This document shows, piece by piece, positions 7,381 to 14,993 of a stretch of DNA of 43,502 bases (its first letter is position 1; each line of letters starts with the position of its first letter). The notes below the pieces were generated by a model. It was not told the DNA's origin. It made no database searches and saw only the letters and a program-made list of their open reading frames with translations. Source of the DNA: Candidatus Methanoperedens nitratireducens (GTDB taxonomy: Archaea; Halobacteriota; Methanosarcinia; Methanosarcinales; Methanoperedenaceae); the NCBI RefSeq assembly GCF_900196725.1, contig NZ_FZMP01000229.1, forward strand, positions 1-43,502. The letters are read 5' to 3'. A program made the position numbers and the translations under genes.

Positions 7381-9185
7381 GTTGTTTCCTCCGTTGTTGA
7401 TTTAAATAAATTTGAGAGATTCATACCCAGTACAAAATAAAAGCTGATCTCATCGTTAGACATTTTCCACCCTTCTCCTGACTGAACCATATATTTCCCA
7501 ATTAAAAATTCAAGACCTTTATAATAATTTTTCCCGTACTCTTCAAGCTTATTTTGAATTTCTGGCAACAACTTCTTTACATGTTTTTCATCTAATTTCA
7601 ATCCCTGAAGTTTTACTCTAAATGGCGTAGCTTTTCGATCATTGTACTGAATATTTAATAAGTATTGTGTTAATACACCTTCTAAGAATATTGCTTTTTT
7701 CGAGTCTTTATTAAAGAAATCAGGAAACTCTTTAAACAAAGTATTGGCTTTTTCTTCTAACGGTAAATTCGTTCCTTGCAGCAGGTTTGTGATGCTTTTT
7801 TCATTCATATTTTTACCTCCATTAAAATTGTCAAGAAGTTCTAATTCGTTTAAATAAATAAGAAGTTGAAAACCCTTCAAAGTAAGATATTTTGTAAATT
7901 TTTTTTCATCTTGAAATTCTATTCGGATTTTCCTCATTATTGCCAAAATTAAAAATGAATAATCTATTTTCTTATTCGTAAAAATTTTATTTGTTATTTC
8001 AAGGAAATTGCTTTTAGGAAAAAATGAAAAAATGTTTCCAAAGTTAAATTCCATCGATTTACCATCTTTCAAAACTTTAAAGATGGATTTTTTATCAACA
8101 TTCTCTTTAGCCTTGAAAAGTATTCTCAATCGAGAAGGTAATATATCTTCTATGTAGAGTAAAATCCTGAATGCTGATTTATCTATTCTATAAATTAATA
8201 AATTATTATTGAAAAAATTATCCTGTTCAGCAAGCTTATTTAAAATTTCCTTTTCATTGTCATCTAAAAGATGAATATATTTTGTTTCAAATTTTGGATC
8301 TTTTTCCTTGAATTCTTCTAAGATTTTGTATATTTCTTCAGCTTTATTTTGATTCAAAAGTTTCGGGATTATATAATAATTGAATCCGTAAAATTTAAAA
8401 TTTGAATTCTCATGAATATATTTTTTCCCTTCTTCTAATGTTAATGCACATTTTAAACATACTGGATAATTTTTCCATGCCAACGATTGATTGAATCCAC
8501 CACTAACGAATCCAGGCTTATCAACTGTATAGTCAAAAGTTCCAACAAAGCCAAATACTTCTTCGGATTTTTTTCTACAGACTGAACAAAACTTCTCAAT
8601 AGCTTTCGATTCCTTTCCATATTTTTGGTAATATCCATTGGAAGTGTCCTCAATTAAAACTTTTCTAAATACTGGAAAGTCGCCAATATATTTTTTATCG
8701 GGAGAATAAATAAGCAGTGTTGTTATTTTATTTTCTTTTTTATCTAAACTACCATATTTTAATTTTAGATCGGAAAGAATTATCGTATTATTTGATTTCA
8801 AGCAATCTTCAATCCCTTTTAGAAATATGATTTCCTCAGCATTGAAAGAATTATTATTTTTTTCAATAATTTTTGTAAACCATTTAATAATTTTGTTAGC
8901 AAAGGTCTTATCAATTTCTGTGACCCTACTGGTAGGTGTTAAATCAGTTCCATTGGGATCTCCTTGTTTATACAGATATTGTTTTATTTTACTTTTGCTA
9001 TATTCTTCCAATTCAATTCCTGCATATTCAAACCCTTTTTCAGTTTTATTAATTTTAATACCGAGAATATGTTTATATGTATTATTGGTCGCTGGATCCT
9101 CAATTACGATATCTGTTGGGTCTTCTAATCGTCTTCCAGCTTTTTCAAGTGAGTATTCTCCAATTTCTTTTACAGCCTCAATCAT
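7377..9185 (-). CDS. cas8b: Cas8b (Csh1) Cascade large subunit
   Basis: 602 aa, the size of Csh1/Cas8b. It carries a split zinc-binding motif, CSVC at residues 200-203 and CLKC at residues 243-246, typical of this large subunit. Cas8b recognises the PAM and recruits Cas3. The C-terminal part, rich in helices, would hold the small-subunit-like domain. It is the first gene of the minus-strand operon, with GGAGG about 9 nt upstream of ATG 9185 and a TATA box about 100 nt upstream. GC content is visibly low (whole lines under 25% G+C), while the DNA immediately upstream of the start is GC-rich. This marks one edge of the AT-rich block. Confidence 0.95.
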   Translation of the reverse strand: MIEAVKEIGEYSLEKAGRRLEDPTDIVIEDPATNNTYKHILGIKINKTEKGFEYAGIELEEYSKSKIKQYLYKQGDPNGTDLTPTSRVTEIDKTFANKIIKWFTKIIEKNNNSFNAEEIIFLKGIEDCLKSNNTIILSDLKLKYGSLDKKENKITTLLIYSPDKKYIGDFPVFRKVLIEDTSNGYYQKYGKESKAIEKFCSVCRKKSEEVFGFVGTFDYTVDKPGFVSGGFNQSLAWKNYPVCLKCALTLEEGKKYIHENSNFKFYGFNYYIIPKLLNQNKAEEIYKILEEFKEKDPKFETKYIHLLDDNEKEILNKLAEQDNFFNNNLLIYRIDKSAFRILLYIEDILPSRLRILFKAKENVDKKSIFKVLKDGKSMEFNFGNIFSFFPKSNFLEITNKIFTNKKIDYSFLILAIMRKIRIEFQDEKKFTKYLTLKGFQLLIYLNELELLDNFNGGKNMNEKSITNLLQGTNLPLEEKANTLFKEFPDFFNKDSKKAIFLEGVLTQYLLNIQYNDRKATPFRVKLQGLKLDEKHVKKLLPEIQNKLEEYGKNYYKGLEFLIGKYMVQSGEGWKMSNDEISFYFVLGMNLSNLFKSTTEETT

Positions 9186-9207
9186 TCACGTCACCCTCCG
9201 CCCTCAT

Positions 9208-9486
9208 CTCTCTCCCGCCTTCCATTTCCATCGCCTCAACATCATCATTACAATCCACCATCCTCCCTGAAAACTACTCCTTTATTTATATATTTTACGA
9301 GAGCGGTACGAAAGTATTCCATCGAGATCATCCGCCAACTTGACTTGTTGCGATAGAACACGGCTGACACCGATGATTACTGATTTCGTATCCGTGAAAA
9401 TCCGTTTGATCCGTGTCATCCGTGTTCGTTTTAATTTGTCTAAAACGACTGGCAGAATACTATATATCCTGTCAATCCTGTAAATC
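9208..9486. repeat. Left copy of the duplicated cas upstream region
   Basis: Direct repeat of 10095-10323. It is composed of part A (about 9208-9327) and part B (9380-9486), separated here by 52 nt (9328-9379) that are missing from the right copy. The parts match the right copy at about 90-95% by eye. Part A contains the cas8b promoter. Part B contains short iterated phrases of the type ATCCGTG and ATCCTGT, common in dispersed intergenic repeats. The two copies bracket the relBE-like module. Confidence 0.93.
9283..9292 (-). promoter_or_regulatory. Predicted cas operon promoter (TATA box)
   Basis: Read on the minus strand, AAATATATAAATAAAGG lies about 100 nt upstream of cas8b, with an upstream CGTAAA that could serve as BRE. 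The predicted start is near 9260, leaving a ~75-nt leader that ends in a GGAGG ribosome site. The same box occurs in the duplicated copy at 10171-10180. Confidence 0.6.
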
Positions 9487-9540
9487 CAGTCTAAAAAGTT
9501 CAGAAATAAGGTACACGAAGGGTCAAAAATCGTGCCTGCG

Positions 9541-9786
9541 TCACCTGTAAACTTTCTTCCTGTGCTCAAACTTGTGAAGGATTATTAAATCGCTCTTGAA
9601 CTCGTATATAACCCTGAAAGGCGGGACTTTAATGCTTCTAAGCGTGAAAAGGTCGTATCTTAAAGGCTTTCCAACTTCAGGGTCATCGATAATCTTTTGA
9701 ACTATTTTCTTAACTCTCGCCTGGATTTTCTTATCCCCTATCTTCTTTAAATCCCCCTTGAATTCATCGGTGTATATAACTTTCAT
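9541..9786 (-). CDS. RelE/ParE-family toxin
   Basis: An 81-aa basic protein, KVIYTDEFKGDLKKIGDKKI to FEHRKKVYR. It has the fold pattern of RelE/ParE toxins: an N-terminal strand, two helices, then strands LRSIKVPPFRVIYEF (with the conserved Arg and Tyr) and IILHKFEHRKK. RelE members cut mRNA in the ribosome A site, while ParE members poison gyrase; the sequence does not separate the two. It overlaps the antitoxin gene by 4 nt. It sits upstream of the cas operon in the same orientation, so readthrough from here could also enter cas8b. Confidence 0.9.
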   Translation of the reverse strand: MKVIYTDEFKGDLKKIGDKKIQARVKKIVQKIIDDPEVGKPLRYDLFTLRSIKVPPFRVIYEFKSDLIILHKFEHRKKVYR

Positions 9787-10001
9787 ACCCAGACTTCATC
9801 GAGGTCGTCCACGCTTTTTAACTCATGCACTCTGCCTGCTTTTACATCATCCTTTGACTTTTTTATTCCTGCCATAAGCGTTTCATCGTTCATTATTTCA
9901 ATAGTTTCGATTATTGACTCAAGTTCTTCCTTTAATTTTTTAAGATTATTCAGTGCGTCATAGCTTATGACTATCTTGTTTTTGGAAAGGGTTTCTGGCA
10001 T
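9783..10001 (-). CDS. Antitoxin of the RelE/ParE-like pair
   Basis: About 72 aa, acidic, starting MPETLSKNKIVISYDALN. I chose ATG 10001 over the GTG at 10010 because a TATA box at 10033-10026 predicts initiation just upstream of 10001. A helical centre (NNLKKLKEELESIIETIE) and an extended acidic C-terminus (VHELKSVDDLDEVWV) are as expected for an antitoxin that wraps its toxin. The DNA-binding family is not clear to me. The end overlaps the toxin start (ATGA-type overlap), the usual TA arrangement. Confidence 0.85.
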   Translation of the reverse strand: MPETLSKNKIVISYDALNNLKKLKEELESIIETIEIMNDETLMAGIKKSKDDVKAGRVHELKSVDDLDEVWV

Positions 10002-10025
10002 AACTATCACATGTATGCATATTAT

Positions 10026-10033
10026 TATTTATA
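10026..10033 (-). promoter_or_regulatory. TATA box of the relBE-like pair
   Basis: Minus-strand TATAAATA lies 25-32 nt upstream of the antitoxin ATG at 10001, which fits a leaderless archaeal promoter. The pair therefore has its own promoter in addition to the duplicated cas promoter further upstream. Confidence 0.5.
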
Positions 10034-10094
10034 GACTACTGGTATCATCCACAAAAATTTACCCTCAAGATTTTTAATAATACATTCCCTGCCG

Positions 10095-10323
10095 CCTCTC
10101 GCCCGCCTTCCATTTCCATCGCCTCAACATCATCATTACAATCCACCATCCCCCCTGAAAACTACTCCTTTATTTATATATTTTACGAGAGCGGCGCGAA
10201 AGTATTCCATCGAGACTGATTTCGTATCCGTGAAAATCCGTTTGATCCGTGTCATCCGTATTCGTTTTAATTTGTCTAAAACGACTGGCAAAATACTATA
10301 TCCTGTCAATCCTGTTAATCCTG
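10095..10323. repeat. Right copy of the duplicated cas upstream region
   Basis: Direct repeat of 9208-9486 without the 52-nt internal segment: part A at 10095-10215 joins part B at 10216-10323 directly. Similarity stops abruptly after CTGTCAATCCTGTTAATCC. It lies upstream of the antitoxin gene on the minus strand, and therefore places a copy of the cas promoter in front of the TA module. Confidence 0.93.
10171..10180 (-). promoter_or_regulatory. Duplicate cas-type promoter upstream of the TA pair
   Basis: Same minus-strand TATATAAATA box and flanks as at 9283-9292, including the CGTAAA element and the downstream GGAGTAGTTTTCAGG. It would start a transcript near 10150 that reads into the antitoxin and toxin genes and possibly onward into the cas operon. 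Confidence 0.5.
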
Positions 10324-10834
10324 TCCACTATCTGTTTTTCACCCTCGATGATTGTATACGATCTGAGACGCCGGAATTGGCGGATAGCCTCGCATAGAGT
10401 ATATGCTGAAAAAGCGCCGCGATATAAACAGTGGACTGGTACGAACCCCCGTCGAGTTCGTTGTGAGTTCGTATTAAGTTCGTTGTTTCACATTTTGCGC
10501 CATCGCCTCCGACATCCTTAAATCTACGATTAGTGTTTTAAATTCAAATTCAGTTTTCAATACTGTGCTATTTTACAGATATGATTTTAAGTTGTCGCAT
10601 ATGTGAATGTACTCTAAATTGTGGAGCAACCGATTTTTTACACACACTCAGCAATGGTGCTACCGGTTTTTTGCGATCAACTTGCTCGTATCTGTTAGGG
10701 AAAAGAGCGAACTGACCAGCATGTCCATTCGTCCGAAAACTTGGAATGCCAACTTTTTTATTAACCAGCAACATATAGTTGTGCATAGTTTGAGTGAGGA
10801 TATGATTTTAGCAGATAATTATACGGCTGGCAAT
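10324..10834. other. Gene-poor stretch upstream of the DUF2551 gene
   Basis: No convincing gene. Visible items are three AGTTCGT iterations around 10456-10486 and a loose direct repeat, GAGCAACCGATTTTTT (10623-10638) versus GTGCTACCGGTTTTTT (10659-10674). The open frame that joins onto the DUF2551 gene has no conserved-looking sequence before about residue 65. No array, tRNA or insertion sequence was recognised. Confidence 0.5.
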
Positions 10835-11128
10835 ATGGATGATAAAATCAAGGACAGGCTGATGAAATTTTTGATAAAGGACAAAAAAGGTATCAGGAAG
10901 TGCCTGTTAAGACTCTTTTTGCAAACTAGGAGCTATACTACAAGCGAGGTCTATGAGTACCTTATAAAGCAGGGTTTTGATGTGAGCTACAGGGGAATAT
11001 ATGCCCTTGTCGGACAGATGCACAGCAGACTCGGAATCCTGCACATATACCCGGCTCGTGAGCACCGTATCTATTCCCTTAAGGAAAACTGCGGAAATAT
11101 TGTAGAGATGGTTTTATCAACCGGATAA
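10835..11128 (+). CDS. DUF2551-family protein
   Basis: About 97 aa from ATG 10835 (MDDKIKDRLMKFLIKDKKG); an in-frame ATG at 10802 is also possible. The sequence RKCLLRLFLQTRSYTTSEVY followed by GFDVSYRGIYALVGQMHSRL and IYSLKENCGNIVEMVL matches my recollection of DUF2551, a small family from Methanosarcinales. The pattern suggests a winged-helix fold, hence possible DNA binding, but the function is unknown. The frame is open further upstream to 10607; that extension does not look conserved. A short hairpin followed by a T-run downstream (11141-11175) may be its terminator. Confidence 0.8.
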   Translation: MDDKIKDRLMKFLIKDKKGIRKCLLRLFLQTRSYTTSEVYEYLIKQGFDVSYRGIYALVGQMHSRLGILHIYPAREHRIYSLKENCGNIVEMVLSTG

Positions 11129-11456
11129 ATAGATAAAATAAGATTTTACGTATTGTAAAACCGTAAATTATTTTTTCTTAGCTGAATTGTGCTTCCTGAC
11201 ATTCCGGTTAATAGCAATCTCTTTATAGATAATATTTATATCTATTTTATACTTTTTTTCTTCTATTTGTTGCTGAAGGTCTATGCAGTCCATAAATGTC
11301 AATAGCCATTTATCAAAAGTCATCTATATAAACAGGGTTGTGAGGTATGTGTGATATGTATGATCATTGAAATCGGCTTTGTAGAAATATCATCTAATCC
11401 ATAGAAAAACAATTATATAACAGGGATTACAATATAAGTACACAAGAGGGTGCACT
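11129..11456. other. Intergenic region with a putative terminator and promoter
   Basis: The stretch starts with a small hairpin (TTTACG/CGTAAA, about 11145-11168) followed by a T-rich run, a possible terminator for the DUF2551 gene. Near the end, AATTATATAAC (about 11410) lies some 25-30 nt from a likely start, and AGAGGGTG precedes the next ATG. No gene was seen. Confidence 0.45.
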
Positions 11457-11825
11457 ATGTCAATTCTCGATGTGACCGAAGACCAGATATTTCAGACGTT
11501 GGGCAAAGGAAGAGATCCGAATTTTAAACAGATAGAAAAAGTGAGACCCGTAGTGGCCAAACCAAAGAAAACTTACACGCTCAACAATATGAAATCAGTG
11601 CAGGCATCAAAAACCGTAACAGCACAGCCGCAAACGCAGTCTGTGGTCGAACCTGCAAAACCTGCTCTCTCGCCCGAAGTTGATGAATCCATGAAGAAGC
11701 TCAGCGTGGAATTAAGCGAGCTGAACACAAGGGTAAGCGGGATCCAGAGAATGGTCAGGTGGTATATAATACCGCAGTTCATGGTGGTCCTTGTTCTGCT
11801 GCTTACACTGATCGCGAAAAGCTGA
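11457..11825 (+). CDS. Unknown small membrane-anchored protein
   Basis: 122 aa. A polar, probably disordered N-terminal two thirds (MSILDVTEDQIFQTLGKGRD, then K/P/Q-rich sequence) leads to a predicted coiled coil (MKKLSVELSELNTRVSGIQR, about residues 79-98) and a single C-terminal membrane helix (IIPQFMVVLVLLLTLIA). This is the layout of a tail-anchored cytoplasmic protein. AGAGGG lies 7 nt upstream of the ATG. It ends 21 nt before apgM, so the two are probably co-transcribed. I do not recognise a functional family. Confidence 0.8.
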   Translation: MSILDVTEDQIFQTLGKGRDPNFKQIEKVRPVVAKPKKTYTLNNMKSVQASKTVTAQPQTQSVVEPAKPALSPEVDESMKKLSVELSELNTRVSGIQRMVRWYIIPQFMVVLVLLLTLIAKS

Positions 11826-11846
11826 TATTCCTTTTTAGAGGGTGAC

Positions 11847-13022
11847 ATGAAATTTATCGTTCTCGTTGGAGACGGAATGGCTGATTATCCCATTCCCGAA
11901 CTTGGGGACTTAACGCCTCTTCAGGCAGCGAATACCCCGAATATGGATTTTATCGCAAAGCACGGCAGGAACGGTGTTGCGAAGACCGTGCCTGAAAGCA
12001 TGACCCCGGGGAGCGATGTGGCCAACCTCTCCATCATGGGCTACGACCCTGTGCAGTATTATGCCGGGCGCGGTCCTCTTGAGGCTGCAAGCATGGATGT
12101 AGCTCTCGGGAAGGATGACATCGCTTTCCGGTGCAACCTCATAACCGAAAAAGACGGACTGCTTGCCGATTACAGTGCAGGGCACATCTCAAGTGAGGAA
12201 GCCCGGATTCTTATCGGGGCTGTGGACAGCGAGCTTGGGAACGATTGCAAATTCCATGCCGGTGTGAGTTACAGGCATCTGCTCGTAATGGGGCAGGGAG
12301 AAAGAGCCGTATGTACGCCCCCGCACGATGTGGTAGGGCAATCTATTGCCGATGTGCTGCCGCGCGGGGAAGATTCTGAGATTTTAATAGACCTTATCAG
12401 GGCATCAAAATCCATTCTTGAGACCCATGAGCTTAATGCGAAGCGGAAGAAGGACGGGAAGAACATCGCTAATCTTATCTGGCCGTGGGGTCAGGGAAAA
12501 GCGCCCCTGATGCCGTCCCTCATGGAATTATACGGCATCTCCGGCTCGATCATCTCAGCCGTTGATTTACTGAAAGGTATCGGCAAGTATGCAGGTCTTT
12601 CGGTCATAGATGTCCCCGGAGCTACAGGATACCTGGATACCAATTTCTCAGGCAAGGCGGCATATGCCCTTGAATCACTGCAGGAGCGGGATTTTGTCTT
12701 TGTCCATGTGGAGGCGCCGGATGAGGCGGGGCATATGGGCAATACAGAAGCCAAGGTAAGGGCTATTGAGGATTTTGATGAGAAAGTGGTGGGCGGGATG
12801 CTGAATGAGCTTGGCGGTTTTGGCGAGTACCGTATCATGGTTTTACCCGACCATCCTACGCCCGTTTCCATCAAAACGCACACAAGAGAGCCGGTCCCTT
12901 TTGCGCTCTATTCCTCGACAAGGAAAGCGGATTACGTGAACAGGTTCGATGAGTTTTCAGCCAGGAATGGGGTTTTCGGGCTTGTGGAAGGACACACGCT
13001 GATGAAACTGTTGACGAAGTGA
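11847..13022 (+). CDS. apgM: 2,3-bisphosphoglycerate-independent phosphoglycerate mutase (archaeal type)
   Basis: 391 aa. It interconverts 3- and 2-phosphoglycerate in glycolysis/gluconeogenesis. Alkaline-phosphatase-superfamily metal sites are visible: [11 protein letters not shown] (first Asp), [17 protein letters not shown] with the phospho-acceptor Ser (about residue 56), [13 protein letters not shown] and [15 protein letters not shown] near the C-terminus. [12 protein letters not shown] and IAFRCNL are typical of the archaeal ApgM branch. GAGGGTGAC lies just upstream of the ATG. The length is normal and no damage is seen. Confidence 0.96.
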   Translation: MKFIVLVGDGMADYPIPELGDLTPLQAANTPNMDFIAKHGRNGVAKTVPESMTPGSDVANLSIMGYDPVQYYAGRGPLEAASMDVALGKDDIAFRCNLITEKDGLLADYSAGHISSEEARILIGAVDSELGNDCKFHAGVSYRHLLVMGQGERAVCTPPHDVVGQSIADVLPRGEDSEILIDLIRASKSILETHELNAKRKKDGKNIANLIWPWGQGKAPLMPSLMELYGISGSIISAVDLLKGIGKYAGLSVIDVPGATGYLDTNFSGKAAYALESLQERDFVFVHVEAPDEAGHMGNTEAKVRAIEDFDEKVVGGMLNELGGFGEYRIMVLPDHPTPVSIKTHTREPVPFALYSSTRKADYVNRFDEFSARNGVFGLVEGHTLMKLLTK

Positions 13023-13039
13023 TAACAGGTATATAAGAG

Positions 13040-13098
13040 TTTGATGGGCGGTGGGGAGTGGGGGTTAGTATTAAAAAAGTTTATAACCGCCCATCAAA
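13040..13098 (-). repeat. Imperfect-palindrome interspersed repeat, copy 1
   Basis: TTTGATGGGCGGT (13040-13052) and ACCGCCCATCAAA (13086-13098) form a perfect 13-bp inverted repeat around a 33-nt centre. The complement of this unit matches 38548-38609 closely, including the centre (AAACTTTTTTAATAC and TAACCCCCACTCCCC). It is read on the minus strand relative to copy 2. It lies between apgM and the ACT gene and could act as a terminator-like hairpin or be a small mobile repeat. Confidence 0.85.
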
Positions 13099-13132
13099 TA
13101 TATCATATGTTCCTCTTACATATATAGTTTAC

Positions 13133-13190
13133 ACATGCTTTTAGTACATGCTCAAAGCATATGTCAATGCTATATGCTAAAAGCACATGT
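13133..13190 (+). promoter_or_regulatory. Nested inverted repeats upstream of the ACT-UPF0210 operon
   Basis: AGCATAT (13156-13162) pairs perfectly with ATATGCT (13172-13178). CTTTTAG (13138-13144) pairs with CTAAAAG (13177-13183). The arms overlap at 13177-13178, so the two helices are mutually exclusive unless trimmed. It lies about 75 nt before the ACT gene ATG. This could be a structured leader or an operator; no known riboswitch consensus was recognised. Confidence 0.35.
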
Positions 13191-13262
13191 TTTGCCGTGA
13201 TTTTGCCATGATAAAATTTAACTCTCAGTTCCGATATTAATTGAACCCGGAAGAGGCAAAGA

Positions 13263-13541
13263 ATGACCAAATACCTTGTATTCATAACAGTGATAGGAAA
13301 AGACCGAAAAGGGATAATCGCCAGGATCTCAAACGCTGTTTTCAGGCATAACATCAACATCGAGGACCTGAACCAGAAAGTAATGGAGGGTTATTTTGTA
13401 ATGACCATGCTTGTGGACATGTCCGACTCGCCGATAACGATAGCAGAGTTGAAAAAAGAACTTTCGGTCATCGAAACTGAGATGGGTCTTAAGATACAGG
13501 TCCAGCACGAGAACATTTTCCAGACCATGCACCGGGTGTAA
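13263..13541 (+). CDS. ACT-domain regulatory protein (UPF0237 type)
   Basis: 92 aa, a single ACT domain: YLVFITVIGKDRKGIIARIS, then FRHNINIEDLNQKVMEGYF and MTMLVDMSDS. ACT domains bind small ligands, often amino acids. This stand-alone type is the usual partner of UPF0210 proteins. GGAAGAGG precedes the ATG, and the UPF0210 gene follows after 3 nt, so the two form an operon. It is presumably a ligand-sensing or assembly partner of the downstream protein; the ligand is unknown. Confidence 0.94.
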   Translation: MTKYLVFITVIGKDRKGIIARISNAVFRHNINIEDLNQKVMEGYFVMTMLVDMSDSPITIAELKKELSVIETEMGLKIQVQHENIFQTMHRV

Positions 13542-13544
13542 ATC

Positions 13545-14900
13545 ATGGAATACTCGCTTGAAGAGGTCATGGAAACCGTAAACATGACGCTCTATCATAA
13601 TTTCGATATAAGGACTGTGACTCTCGGGCTTAACCTGAAAGACTGCATCAATTCGGATATCGAGGTCTTCAGCTCAAATGTGTATGATCGTGTTACGGAA
13701 TACGGGGAAAAACTTGTCGCGCAGGCAGGGATGCTTGAGGAAAAATACGGTGTTCCGATAATCAATAAAAGGATATCGGTGACACCGGTTTCCCTTATAA
13801 TAGAATCCAGCGTTGCGGATGCATCTGTCAGGATCGCACAGGCTCTTGATAATGCCGCCCGCGATGCAAATATCGATTTCATCGGCGGGTACGGCGCCCT
13901 TGTCCAGAAAGGGATGACGCGTGCCGATACGCGCCTCATCGATTCGCTTCCCGATGTCCTGTCCGGCACAGAAAGGGTGTGCGCTTTTCTTAACGTTGCC
14001 TCAACAGCATCGGGTATGAACATGGACGCAATAATAAGGCTCGGGTGTATTCTCAAGGAAATCTCGGACAGGACCGAGAACGGGGCAGGATGCGCGAAAT
14101 TCGTGGTGTTCTCAAACGCTCCTGAGGATAACCCGTTCATGGCAGGGGCTTTCCACGGAGTCGGTGAGCCTGATTTTTCGCTGAATATAGGCATCAGCGG
14201 CCCTGGTGTGGTAAGGAACGTGGTCGAGAAGAACAGGGACTGCGACCTGACCGCGCTTTCCGAGACAATCAAACGCACGTCTTTTAAGATAACAAGAGCC
14301 GGCGAATTAATAGGAAGGGAGCTTGCGATGAATATGGGTGTTCCTTTCGGGATAGTGGACATCTCGCTTGCATCGACCACCAGAGTAGGAGATTCCGTCG
14401 CCGGGATAGTGGAAATGATGGGCATAGAGAAAATGGGCGCACCGGGAAGTACAGCCGCGCTTGCACTTCTTATCGATGCAGTAAAGAAAGGCGGTGCCAT
14501 GGCGTCGGGGAACGTGGGCGGCCTGAGCGGGACATTCATCCCGGTGAGTGAGGATTCAGGCATGAACGCCGCTGTAAAGTGCGGTGCGCTCTCGATAGAG
14601 AAGCTTGAGGCTCTTACTGCGGTATGTTCGGTCGGGCTTGATATGATAGCCATCCCCGGCGACACGCCTGCCGAGACCATATCAGCCATAATTGCAGATG
14701 AGCTTTCCATAGGCGTCGTGAACGCAAAGACAACCGGCGTGAGGCTCATCCCGGTTCCGGGTAAGAAAGCAGGGGATTATGTAAACTTCGGCGGGCTGCT
14801 CGGTGAAACTTACGTAATGGAGACAAACAAGTTCAGCTCGCGCGATTTCATATTGCGGGGCGGAAGGATGCCAAGCCCGGTCACGAGCATGAGGAATTAG
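13545..14900 (+). CDS. UPF0210 (DUF711/PFL-like) family protein
   Basis: 451 aa, the family's normal length. Signature stretches include DIRTVTLGLNLKDCI, KRISVTPVSLI, FIGGYGALVQKGMT, NPFMAGAFHGVGEPD, VGLDMIAIPGDTP and GGRMPSPVTSMRN at the C-terminus. Crystal structures show a pyruvate-formate-lyase-like barrel, but no reaction is established for the family. It follows the ACT gene by 3 nt, and the ACT/UPF0210 pairing is conserved in many bacteria and archaea. It ends in TAG, followed by a perfect hairpin at 14918-14937. Confidence 0.95.
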   Translation: MEYSLEEVMETVNMTLYHNFDIRTVTLGLNLKDCINSDIEVFSSNVYDRVTEYGEKLVAQAGMLEEKYGVPIINKRISVTPVSLIIESSVADASVRIAQALDNAARDANIDFIGGYGALVQKGMTRADTRLIDSLPDVLSGTERVCAFLNVASTASGMNMDAIIRLGCILKEISDRTENGAGCAKFVVFSNAPEDNPFMAGAFHGVGEPDFSLNIGISGPGVVRNVVEKNRDCDLTALSETIKRTSFKITRAGELIGRELAMNMGVPFGIVDISLASTTRVGDSVAGIVEMMGIEKMGAPGSTAALALLIDAVKKGGAMASGNVGGLSGTFIPVSEDSGMNAAVKCGALSIEKLEALTAVCSVGLDMIAIPGDTPAETISAIIADELSIGVVNAKTTGVRLIPVPGKKAGDYVNFGGLLGETYVMETNKFSSRDFILRGGRMPSPVTSMRN

Positions 14901-14917
14901 CATTAATATGGCACAAT

Positions 14918-14937
14918 CCTGATTTTCACAAATCAGG
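14918..14937 (+). terminator. Hairpin after the UPF0210 gene
   Basis: CCTGATTT and AAATCAGG form a perfect 8-bp stem with a TCAC loop, 18 nt after the UPF0210 stop. There is no strong T-run behind it, so it may be an mRNA 3'-end stabiliser or a weak terminator. Confidence 0.45.
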
Positions 14938-14993
14938 CGTGTGAAATTGATGTGAATCATATTTAATAGCGTGTCAATCTAATAAAATATTTT

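Noticed and set aside
9380-9490. Short iterated phrases (ATCCGTG..., ATCCTGT...) as a degenerate CRISPR array
   Set aside because: The units are only 7-12 nt, irregularly spaced and without unique spacers. They look like common dispersed intergenic repeats. No CRISPR array was found anywhere in the window.
9204-10323. Repeats around the RelE-like pair as ends of an insertion sequence
   Set aside because: They are direct, not inverted, contain the cas promoter and lack any transposase; duplication of locus DNA fits better.
10370-10460. Possible tRNA-like sequence (GGAATTGGCGGATAGC ... ACGAACCCCCGTCGAG)
   Set aside because: No consistent cloverleaf: the acceptor stem does not pair and the T-loop consensus GTTCGA is not in a proper stem.
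10568-10786. Minus-strand 72-codon frame with KKPVAPLLSVCKKSVAPQ-type repeats
   Set aside because: The apparent repeats reflect the direct DNA repeat there; no ribosome site or recognisable family.
10607-10834. N-terminal extension of the DUF2551 gene to 173 aa
   Set aside because: The first ~65-76 residues show no conserved pattern, no ribosome site, and exceed the family's usual length.
13595-14749. 384-aa open frame on the minus strand inside the UPF0210 gene
   Set aside because: Antisense shadow of a well-supported GC-richer gene; serine/proline-rich translation without family features.
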